From positions 1 to 15,918 of the forward strand of contig JAEMRJ010000045.1 in the NCBI GenBank assembly GCA_016463365.1: 15,918 nt of DNA. The letters run 5' to 3'. Shown here piece after piece: positions 1 through 6,105 of this stretch (its first letter is position 1; every line of letters begins with the position of its first letter). The DNA is from Thermoleophilaceae bacterium (GTDB taxonomy: Bacteria; Actinomycetota; Thermoleophilia; Solirubrobacterales; JACPNS01). Made by a program: the position numbers and the translations under genes. The notes under the pieces are model-generated. The model saw only the letters and a program-made list of their open reading frames with translations, was not told where the DNA came from and searched no databases.

Positions 1-419
1 CCCCGACACCGGCCCCGACACCTGCCCCGCCAGCTTCAACGCCGCCGACCACCACGCCAACCGTCGCCGGCCGCGCAAAGGCCGTCGTCCTGACCGGCCG
101 CGTCAAGCTCGACCGTCGCGGGCGCGCCCTGCTGAAGGTCAAGTGCACCGGCGATCCCTGCAAGGGAGAGGTGCTTCTGACGATCCGCCGCCGCGTCAAG
201 GGCAAGATGCGCACCATCGAAGTCGGTCGAGCAAACATCTCGGTCCCCGAAAAGCGAACCGAGCGGATCTATCTGTCGCTCAACCGCACCGGCAAGGGCC
301 TTGTCTCCCGCGCGCGCAAGGGACTCGTGGTGAAGTCGACCGTGCTGCTCGGTCCGCGCCAGAAGGCGCATCGATCATCCAGTCGGTCGCTGCGGCTGTT
401 ACGAACCAGTCGGCGCTGA
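1..419 (+). CDS. C-terminal part of a secreted/surface repeat protein (5' truncated)
   Basis: This open frame enters from the left edge (first full codon at position 3) and ends with TGA at 417-419. It begins with a Pro/Thr/Ala linker encoded partly by a 12-bp tandem repeat (positions 1-24). It continues into a basic beta-rich module with VKLDRRGRALLKVKC and a C-x-G-x-x-C pair (KCTGDPC), then alternating hydrophobic strands up to VVKSTVLLG. Modules of this sort, often preceded by a low-complexity linker, recur in secreted proteins of high-GC Actinobacteria. The last 15 or so residues are Ser/Arg-rich and look like a non-conserved tail. The final 21 bases overlap the 3' end of the convergent ThDP-enzyme gene. 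No enzymatic motif is visible and function is unknown. The frame is well supported by its composition; the family is not identified. Confidence 0.6.
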   Translation, partial: PTPAPTPAPPASTPPTTTPTVAGRAKAVVLTGRVKLDRRGRALLKVKCTGDPCKGEVLLTIRRRVKGKMRTIEVGRANISVPEKRTERIYLSLNRTGKGLVSRARKGLVVKSTVLLGPRQKAHRSSSRSLRLLRTSRR

Positions 420-2135
420 CGCCGTCGGCCCCGAGTAGACCTCGAAGAAGCGCGCCAACATGTTCTCGGGCACCGCAAGGTTCGCATCGTGATCTGAGCG
501 CACGCACACAAGGCTGGGGCCATCGTGTTCCTTCGCGCGCTGTAGCGCAGATTCCAACTCGTCGAGTGAATCGACGTACTCGGAGTGGCATCCGAGCCCC
601 TCGGCCACCTTGTCCCAGCGGATCTCTCCCTGGGCGGTGCCGAATGTCTTGCGGTAGAGCGCGAGCTCGTTGGGCTCCTCCATCGTCCACGAGCCTTCAG
701 CGAGGACGACCGTCGTGATGTTGAGCTGCTCGCGCGCGGCCGATTGCATCTCCATGATGTTGAAGCCGGCCGCGCCGTCGCCGGTGACGCAGACGACGTC
801 GCGTTCGGGCTCGCCGAGCTTTGCGCCGATGGCCTGCGGGATCCCCGTGCCGAGCATCCCCAGCTCGAGAATTGTGTGGTACGAACGCGGTCGCGTCGAG
901 GGCAGCAGGGCGTAGGCCCAGAGGTTCGTGTTGCCGCCGTCGGCCGTGTAGATCGCGTCGCCGCCGAAGACCGCGCCGAGCACGCCGATTGCGTGCGCGG
1001 GGTGGATGCCGGGTCCGGCCCATTCGATCACGGGCTTGGCCTGCAGCATGCGCATCTCGTCGAAAGCCTGGCGGTAGCGCGCGCGGTCGTCATTTGCGCT
1101 TGCGCGTGCCGGCGGACCGGCGGCACGCAGCTTTTCTGACAGTCCCGCGAGCGCGTGCTTGGCATCGGCGACGATCCCCAGCGTCAGCGGCCTGGTGACG
1201 CCCATGTTGCGCGGCTCCACATCGATCTGCACGAGCTTCTGCCCCGCGGGGTCGCCCCAGTACTTGTCGAACGGCAGGTCCAGGTTGCCCATGCGCGTGC
1301 CGACGGCGAGGATCGCGTCGCACTCCTTGCGCACCAGATCCCCCGCCTCGCCGAAGCCCATGATGAAGTTCGGATGGTCGTGCGGCACGGTCGCCCGGCC
1401 GGCCTGCGTGTTGAGCACCGGGCAGTCCAGCAGCTCGACGATCTGCAGCAGTTCGTCGTTGGCGAAGGCGCGATCGACGCCGGTGCCAGCGACCACGATT
1501 GGACGCTCGGCAGCCAGCAGAATCTGTGCCGCCTCCTCCAACTGCACCTCGGCGGCCAGCGGCGCGCCCGCCCGCGAGGACGACGGGCCAAGGATCGGAG
1601 CGAGCGAGGCGTCGCCGGTCTCATAGACGAGCGGCGCAGGCAGGTCGATATGCACGGGGCCCGGGCGACCGGTCCACATGTTGCGAAACGCCAGGCGCAC
1701 GATCTCGGGGATTCGCTCCCACTGCAGCACCGGTGCAGTCCACTTGACGACCGGCCTGAACATCTCGATCTGGTCCTGGCCCTGGAAGGTTGAGGGCGGC
1801 GAGGGGTAGGCGATGCCCAGCCGGTGCTGCGAACTGATCGCCAGAACCGGGACGCCCTCGTGCAGCGCGGTGGTGACTCCGGGAATCAGATTCGCCGACC
1901 CGGGGCCGGGATTGCCCAGCACGGCAGCGACCTTGCCGGTCGTCTTGTAATAGCCCTCGGCCATGTGCACGGCTGCAGCCTCGTGGCGCATCGGGAAGAG
2001 GCGGATCCCGTGATCCTCGAGCTGCGCGAGCAGTGGGTCGATTTCGGGCGAGGGAAGTCCGAAGAGGATCTCGATTCCTTCGGCCTGCAGGGCGCGGGCG
2101 AGCAACTTGCCGCCAGTGATTTCATTGTGCGGCAT
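399..2135 (-). CDS. Thiamine-diphosphate-dependent enzyme, acetolactate synthase/benzoylformate decarboxylase superfamily
   Basis: This 578-residue protein has the full three-domain ThDP-enzyme layout: PYR domain (about 4-175), central Rossmann-like domain (about 195-335) and PP domain (about 375-545). The catalytic glutamate that activates ThDP is present in MRHEAAAVHMAEGYY (E52). The PP domain has the GDG of the metal/diphosphate motif at 452-454 (VCVTGDGAAGFN). The usual Asn-Asn at the end of this motif is replaced by Ala-Glu (VVLAEGSW, 479-480), so the Mg2+ ligand set differs from acetolactate synthase. The substrate is unknown: acetolactate synthase, oxalyl-CoA decarboxylase-like or 2-oxoacid decarboxylase activities are all possible, and no regulatory subunit gene lies nearby. 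I chose ATG 2135 because homology starts right after it; a TTG at 2177 would add 14 residues. No Shine-Dalgarno is seen and a -10-like TACGAT lies 10 nt upstream. The gene is divergent from bioB. Confidence 0.88.
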   Translation of the reverse strand: MPHNEITGGKLLARALQAEGIEILFGLPSPEIDPLLAQLEDHGIRLFPMRHEAAAVHMAEGYYKTTGKVAAVLGNPGPGSANLIPGVTTALHEGVPVLAISSQHRLGIAYPSPPSTFQGQDQIEMFRPVVKWTAPVLQWERIPEIVRLAFRNMWTGRPGPVHIDLPAPLVYETGDASLAPILGPSSSRAGAPLAAEVQLEEAAQILLAAERPIVVAGTGVDRAFANDELLQIVELLDCPVLNTQAGRATVPHDHPNFIMGFGEAGDLVRKECDAILAVGTRMGNLDLPFDKYWGDPAGQKLVQIDVEPRNMGVTRPLTLGIVADAKHALAGLSEKLRAAGPPARASANDDRARYRQAFDEMRMLQAKPVIEWAGPGIHPAHAIGVLGAVFGGDAIYTADGGNTNLWAYALLPSTRPRSYHTILELGMLGTGIPQAIGAKLGEPERDVVCVTGDGAAGFNIMEMQSAAREQLNITTVVLAEGSWTMEEPNELALYRKTFGTAQGEIRWDKVAEGLGCHSEYVDSLDELESALQRAKEHDGPSLVCVRSDHDANLAVPENMLARFFEVYSGPTASAPTGS

Positions 2136-2145
2136 AGTATTTTTT

Positions 2146-2174
2146 ATCGTAGCGCCAAATGATGTAAGGCTGAA
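2146..2174 (-). promoter_or_regulatory. Probable promoter of the ThDP-enzyme gene
   Basis: Reading the - strand, a TACGAT hexamer (2151-2146) lies 10 nt before ATG 2135, and a weak TTCAGC (2174-2169) sits 17 nt further upstream. The region is much more AT-rich than its surroundings (a run of T at 2140-2145 on the + strand). There is no ribosome binding site between it and the start codon, so transcripts would be leaderless or nearly so. The -35 assignment is weak and overlaps the 2171-2183 palindrome. Confidence 0.4.
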
Positions 2175-2183
2175 CAAAGTTCA
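2171..2183. promoter_or_regulatory. 13-bp perfect palindrome resembling a BioQ operator
   Basis: The sequence TGAACAAAGTTCA is a perfect inverted repeat, TGAAC-N3-GTTCA. As I recall it, the operator of BioQ, the TetR-type repressor of biotin genes in Corynebacterium and Mycobacterium, is TGAAC-N3-GTTAC, so this element matches in arm sequence and spacing except at the outer end of one arm. It lies 81 bp upstream of the biotin synthase start and over the probable -35 region of the divergent ThDP-enzyme gene. No bioQ gene is seen in the window, so the regulator is an inference. Confidence 0.45.
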
Positions 2184-2220
2184 GTGCGGATGAATCACAC
2201 TGGCCGTACGCCGCAACTTC

Positions 2221-2238
2221 TATTAGGGTTCCCTAATA
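2221..2238. promoter_or_regulatory. 18-bp perfect palindrome just upstream of bioB
   Basis: The sequence TATTAGGGTTCCCTAATA has 8-bp arms around a TT centre and ends 25 bp before the bioB ATG. It overlaps the best -10-like hexamer for bioB (AATAAT, 2235-2240), the right place for a repressor operator. The TTAGG/CCTAA half-sites recall DtxR/IdeR-type iron boxes, but the spacing is shorter than the 19-bp consensus, so I do not assign a regulator. Confidence 0.45.
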
Positions 2239-2249
2239 ATCCACTGCTC

Positions 2250-2255
2250 AAGGAG
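2250..2255 (+). promoter_or_regulatory. Ribosome binding site of bioB
   Basis: AAGGAG lies 8 nt before ATG 2264 and fixes that codon as the bioB start. It is one of only a few strong Shine-Dalgarno sequences in the window. Confidence 0.7.
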
Positions 2256-2263
2256 TCACGGCG

Positions 2264-3286
2264 ATGAACCCCACGTCCGTCCAGACCGAACCCGTCCGCG
2301 CCATTGCAGACGCCCGCGCCTGTCTGATCGATCGTGGCGAACGCCTCTCGATCGGCGAGGCGCTTGAGCTGTCCGAGCTTCCCGACGCGCAGCTCGGTCA
2401 CCTCTCGGCCCTGGCACACGACGTGCGACTGCTCTACTGCGGCTCAGAGGTCGAGCTCTGTTCGATCATCTCGGGCAAGACCGGGGGTTGTTCGGAGGAC
2501 TGCCACTTCTGCTCGCAATCCTCAAAGCACGAGAGCGACGTTGCGCCCACCGCGTTGATCCCGCTCGCGCAGGTGCGCCGGGCGGCGATCGAGTCAGAGG
2601 CCTCCGGCTCCAGCGAGTTCTGCATCATCTACGCCGTGCGCGGGCCGGATGATCGGCTGATGGATCATGTGTTGGCCTGCGTCGATGTCGTCAAGGAGGC
2701 GACCGATCTCTATGTCGCCTGCTCGGTCGGCGTGCTGACGCCCGAGCAGGCCGGGCGGCTGGCCAGTCACGGCGTGCATCGCTACAACCACAACCTCGAG
2801 ACCGCGCGATCGCACTTCAGCGAGATCTGCACGACGCACACCTGGGAGGATCGCCGTCAGACCTGCCAGAACGTGCTCGACGCCGGTATGCAGCTCTGCT
2901 GCGGTGCCATCGTCGGTGTCGGCGAGACGCGCAGGCAGCGCGTGGAGCTCGCCTTCGAGCTGGCGGAGCTCGGCCCGCATGACGTTCCGATCAACTTCCT
3001 CAATCCACGGCCGGGTACTCCGTTCGGCGACTATGAGCTGATGAGCCCGGCCGAAGCCCTGCGCACCATCGCGCTGCTGCGGCTGGTGCTGCCGCAGGCG
3101 ACGATCCGTTACGGCGGCGGTCGCGAGATCACGCTCGGCGACCTGCAGGCGGCGGGACTCAAGGGCGGGGTCAACGCGATGATCTCCGGCAATTACCTGA
3201 CCACACTGGGCCAGCCGCACGCGACCGACCGCTCGATGCTCGATGGACTCGGGATGCCCGTCAGGGGCAAGGAGCAGATCCTTTGA
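2264..3286 (+). CDS. bioB: Biotin synthase (radical SAM)
   Basis: BioB inserts sulfur into dethiobiotin to make biotin, the last step of the pathway, in the cytoplasm. The 340-residue length is normal. The radical-SAM [4Fe-4S] motif is C76-x3-C80-x2-C83 (GGCSEDCHFCSQS), followed by the family signature YNHNLET (174-180). Candidates for the auxiliary [2Fe-2S] cluster that supplies sulfur are present: C120 (SSEFCIIYAV), C153 (YVACSVGVLT), C212 (LCCGAIVGVGET) and the conserved Arg of IRYGGGRE (R282), matching the three Cys and one Arg of E. coli BioB. The first 55 residues form the helical N-terminal extension typical of the family. No bioA, bioD or bioF lies nearby. The stop codon overlaps the ctaA start, so the two are cotranscribed and probably translationally coupled. 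Two palindromes upstream suggest repression. Confidence 0.95.
   Translation: MNPTSVQTEPVRAIADARACLIDRGERLSIGEALELSELPDAQLGHLSALAHDVRLLYCGSEVELCSIISGKTGGCSEDCHFCSQSSKHESDVAPTALIPLAQVRRAAIESEASGSSEFCIIYAVRGPDDRLMDHVLACVDVVKEATDLYVACSVGVLTPEQAGRLASHGVHRYNHNLETARSHFSEICTTHTWEDRRQTCQNVLDAGMQLCCGAIVGVGETRRQRVELAFELAELGPHDVPINFLNPRPGTPFGDYELMSPAEALRTIALLRLVLPQATIRYGGGREITLGDLQAAGLKGGVNAMISGNYLTTLGQPHATDRSMLDGLGMPVRGKEQIL
3269..3274 (+). promoter_or_regulatory. Ribosome binding site of ctaA inside the bioB 3' end
   Basis: AAGGAG lies within the last codons of bioB, 8 nt before the TTG at 3283. It supports the unusual TTG start, which overlaps the bioB TGA in the tetranucleotide TTGA. Confidence 0.65.
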
Positions 3287-4239
3287 ACGCCGTCGGCGAC
3301 AGCTACCGCAGGCTTGTCGCCGCGACGTTCTGGGCGACGCTGGCGCTGATCGTCGTCGGCGGGGTGGTGCGGGTCTCGGACTCGGGGCTCGGCTGCGGCG
3401 CGGCAGGATCGGGCCTCCACGGCTGGCCCTTCTGCGGCGGGCGCGTCGTCCCCGCAGTGGACGCCACGATGATCGTCGAGTACTCCCACCGCGCGCTCGC
3501 CAGCGCGGTCGGGGTGTTGTTGATCGCGCTGGTCGTGTTCGCGTGGCGCAGCTACCGCGAGAACCGCGCGGTCGTGCGCATCTCCACGACGACGCTCGTC
3601 CTGGTCGTCGCGGAGGGCCTGCTCGGCGGCCTGACGGTCGAGCACGGACTCGACCCGTGGCTGGTCGCGGCGCACCTCGGGATCTCGATGGTGATCGCTG
3701 CGCTTCTGCTCCTGCTTGCGATCAAGTGCCGCGAGACACCACCGGTGGAGGGCGCCGCCCGCGTGCCGATGCTCACCCGTTCCCTCGCCATCGCCGCTCC
3801 GGTGCTGACGTGGTCGACGATCGTCGCCGGCGGTTACGTCGCCGGCACCGAGCGCTACGGCACGCCCGATGGCGACTATTCATTCGGCGCGCACATGGCC
3901 TGCGGCGATCGTTTCCCGACATGCCTGGGCTCCTGGTGGCCGTTCGGCGCCTCGGATCTGGTTGACGCGCAGCTGATCCATCGGGGCCTGATGTACGCCA
4001 CGGCCGTTGCGGTGATCGGTCTGGTCGTGATTGCCTGGCGCAGCTCGTCGCCAAATTCACGGATCCGCGTTCTTGCGGTGACCACCAGCGCGATCCTGGC
4101 CGCGCAAGTTCTGCTGGGCGCGATGAACGTCTGGTACGGCGAGCATCGCGGGATGATCCTCGCGCACCTCACGCTTGGAACCGCGCTGTGGCTGCTTGTG
4201 TTTGCCCTCGGTTACTTCGTGGCGCGAAGGGAGGCGTAG
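3283..4239 (+). CDS. ctaA: Heme A synthase (COX15/CtaA family)
   Basis: CtaA oxidises the methyl group of heme O to the formyl of heme A, the cofactor of aa3-type cytochrome c oxidase, in the cytoplasmic membrane. The 318-residue protein has about eight membrane helices in two related halves. The four heme-ligand histidines of the family are visible: H69 in the EYSHR motif (with E66), H131 (AAHLG), H233 (LIHRG) and H295 (LAHLTLG). Both extracytoplasmic cysteine pairs are present, C38/C51 (SGLGCG and WPFC) and C207/C214 (ACGDRFPTC), as in the Bacillus enzyme. The start is TTG 3283, supported by an AAGGAG 8 nt upstream and by overlap with the bioB stop. Pairing with a biotin gene is not functionally obvious; both products work in cofactor synthesis. 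No other oxidase genes are seen here. The gene ends 13 bp before the convergent amidohydrolase gene. Confidence 0.93.
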   Translation: MNAVGDSYRRLVAATFWATLALIVVGGVVRVSDSGLGCGAAGSGLHGWPFCGGRVVPAVDATMIVEYSHRALASAVGVLLIALVVFAWRSYRENRAVVRISTTTLVLVVAEGLLGGLTVEHGLDPWLVAAHLGISMVIAALLLLLAIKCRETPPVEGAARVPMLTRSLAIAAPVLTWSTIVAGGYVAGTERYGTPDGDYSFGAHMACGDRFPTCLGSWWPFGASDLVDAQLIHRGLMYATAVAVIGLVVIAWRSSSPNSRIRVLAVTTSAILAAQVLLGAMNVWYGEHRGMILAHLTLGTALWLLVFALGYFVARREA

Positions 4240-4252
4240 GCACCCGTCAAGG

Positions 4253-5200
4253 TCATCGACGCTGCTGACGCGCATACCAGCGCTGCCCGTGCATCCGCTG
4301 GTAGGTCCAGGCAAACGCGGGGAGCGCGCCGCGATCGCACAACCAGTAGTCCGGTCTGATCGCATCGACCGGATCGCGCGCGCCCAGCTGAACGTCGGCG
4401 ATCGCGAAGCCTTCGCCCTCGCGCGCGTCGCGAAAGTCCAGCAGGGTTCCGTCCGGGCCGCTGACCGAGGCTCCGCCTTCGGCGCGCCCCCTGTAGCTGA
4501 ACGGCGCCCAGGGCATTGGGCACTCGATCGGGCCGCAGTGCGCGGCGTGCACCACCGGTGCTCCGACCAGACGAGCAAAGCGTGGTGCTGCGCGTACTGC
4601 GTTGAGTTCATTGGCAGACTCCATGCGTCTTGTGAGCGTGTGCGGATGCCAGCTCGGCACGGTCCACCAACATGAGCCGCCGACCACGATTTCCACTCGA
4701 CCGGCCAGGCGACGCGCTGTCTGCGAACGGATCAGTTCCCAGCAGAGCGCCACCCCGGCCGCCCCGTCCGGCAGCTCGATGACGCCGTCATCAGTGCCGC
4801 CCACGTAGAAGCAGTTCTCCCACATCGTCGGCAGGTCTTTGTCGTGCCGCCCGAGCAGTTCCCCGTCTGGTCCGTAGAGCAGGAACGCGTTGCGCGTCTG
4901 GCCATCGCCGTCGCGGCAGAGGAATGAGCCTCCGACGGTGACTCCATGTTTGCGCGCCAGTTCTGCCATCAGCTGTGAAGCGGCGCCGTCGGGAGCCAGG
5001 CCTGCGTGGGCAAGCTCCTTGCGGAAGGCCACGCCCGTGGTGAAGAACTCCGGCAGGATGATCCAGCCTGCGCCCTCGCGCGCGGCGGCCTCGGCGATCC
5101 GCTGAGACGCGGCGAGATTCGCGTCCACGTCTGCGACCACGGCCGAAAGCTGGATCGCCGCCGCTCGCACCTGGCGTCCGGATTGGTGTGACTGATTCAA
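4253..5200 (-). CDS. Carbon-nitrogen hydrolase (nitrilase superfamily)
   Basis: This 315-residue protein is a cytoplasmic amidase or nitrilase-type hydrolase using a Glu-Lys-Cys triad. The triad is visible as E51 (IILPEFF), K121 (RHDKDLPTMWEN) and C153 (VALCWEL), with the usual second glutamate at E128. Length fits single-domain members of the family. The substrate cannot be told from sequence. It is the last gene of the TetR-glpD-flavoprotein-lipid kinase operon, so an amide linked to lipid metabolism is possible but speculative. Three consecutive TTG codons (5206, 5203, 5200) could start it. I chose 5200 because GGAGG at 5212-5208 is then 7 nt away and the start overlaps the kinase stop as TTGA, a junction seen twice elsewhere in the window. 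Confidence 0.88.
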   Translation of the reverse strand: MNQSHQSGRQVRAAAIQLSAVVADVDANLAASQRIAEAAAREGAGWIILPEFFTTGVAFRKELAHAGLAPDGAASQLMAELARKHGVTVGGSFLCRDGDGQTRNAFLLYGPDGELLGRHDKDLPTMWENCFYVGGTDDGVIELPDGAAGVALCWELIRSQTARRLAGRVEIVVGGSCWWTVPSWHPHTLTRRMESANELNAVRAAPRFARLVGAPVVHAAHCGPIECPMPWAPFSYRGRAEGGASVSGPDGTLLDFRDAREGEGFAIADVQLGARDPVDAIRPDYWLCDRGALPAFAWTYQRMHGQRWYARQQRR

Positions 5201-6105
5201 CAACAAACCTCCAGCACACCCGCCAACGCCGTAATCGTCGCGGGGCAGAATCCCAGCGCTTCGCCGTCGACGTCAAAGCCCATTCTGGCTTCGCCCTCCG
5301 GGAGGATCTCGATCTTCCTGCCGCGCAGCAGCAACGAGCCGGGTGCTTCAAAGTGCTTGCCCTTGTAAAGCAGTCGCGCTCCCGCAATCGTGCGGAAGCG
5401 CGTCACGCTCGCAAGCACTACGTCGAGCTGGCCGTCGCCCGGATCGGCTTCGGGAGCGACCAGCATGCCGCCGCCGAAGTACCGGCCGTTGGCCAGGGCG
5501 ATCGACATGAAGGTGCCTCGCAGCTCTGATCCGTCCACCCGCACTGTCGCAGTGACCGGCTTGTAGGAAAGCGTCGAGAATCCGGAAACCAGCGCGTAGG
5601 CCAACTTACCCGGCTTGAACTTCAGATTGTTGATCCGTCGATCGACTTCGTAGCCGACCCCGCAGCTGGCGATGTTGATGAAGCGACGAGGCGCCGTGCC
5701 GTCCTGGTACCCGATCAGTCCGGCGTCGATCTTGCGCCGCCGCCCGCTGACGAGCAGCTCCGCCGCCGCCCGCGGATCGACAGGAATGCCGACCGTCTTG
5801 CGAAAGTCCCCGCCGGTGCCGCTGGGCATGATCCCGAGCAGTGCGCCTGGCACGCGCGCTGCGCCGGTCTCGTCGATCAGGCCGTTGACGACCTCGCTCA
5901 GCGTTCCGTCGCCCCCGCAGGCGGCGATCGTCTCGCGGCCCGCTCCCAGCGCTTCGACAACGAGCTCACTGGCGTGCCCGGGGCCTTCTGTGAAGGCAAC
6001 ATCGAACTCCGCGCCGGCGTCACGCAGTGCCTGCGCGAGCTCGGGCCACTTCTTCGCGGTGCGGCCACCGGCGCTGGCGCCGTTGACGATCGCCAGCATT
6101 TTCAT
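5197..6105 (-). CDS. Diacylglycerol/lipid kinase (DagK/YegS/BmrU family)
   Basis: This 302-residue protein phosphorylates a lipid such as diacylglycerol at the membrane, using ATP. It has the DAGK catalytic domain: an N-terminal strand MLAIVNGASAGG, the nucleotide-binding GGDGT at 64-68 (AACGGDGTLSEVVNGL), and the PSGTGGDF motif at 94-101. The C-terminal beta-sandwich carries DGQLDVV and DVDGEALG, acidic motifs typical of the active site and metal region. Length is normal for bacterial members. The start ATG 6105 is directly before MLAIVNG and overlaps the upstream flavoprotein stop as ATGA, indicating translational coupling; the open frame runs further upstream but without conserved sequence. 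As I recall, Mycobacterium tuberculosis has a similar neighbourhood (glpD1, TetR gene, flavoprotein, Rv2252 DAG kinase), in which the kinase was linked to phosphatidylinositol mannoside synthesis. Confidence 0.92.
   Translation of the reverse strand: MKMLAIVNGASAGGRTAKKWPELAQALRDAGAEFDVAFTEGPGHASELVVEALGAGRETIAACGGDGTLSEVVNGLIDETGAARVPGALLGIMPSGTGGDFRKTVGIPVDPRAAAELLVSGRRRKIDAGLIGYQDGTAPRRFINIASCGVGYEVDRRINNLKFKPGKLAYALVSGFSTLSYKPVTATVRVDGSELRGTFMSIALANGRYFGGGMLVAPEADPGDGQLDVVLASVTRFRTIAGARLLYKGKHFEAPGSLLLRGRKIEILPEGEARMGFDVDGEALGFCPATITALAGVLEVCC

Noticed and set aside
1..28. CRISPR or other repeat array
   Set aside because: The 12-bp tandem repeat is in frame and encodes the Pro/Thr/Ala linker of a secreted protein.
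2171..2183. Actinobacterial LexA (SOS) box
   Set aside because: The SOS box has GAAC-N4-GTTC; here the spacer is three bases, and neither flanking gene is a damage-response gene.
2221..2238. IdeR/DtxR iron box
   Set aside because: Half-sites look alike, but the centre is shorter than the 19-bp consensus; kept only as an unassigned palindrome.
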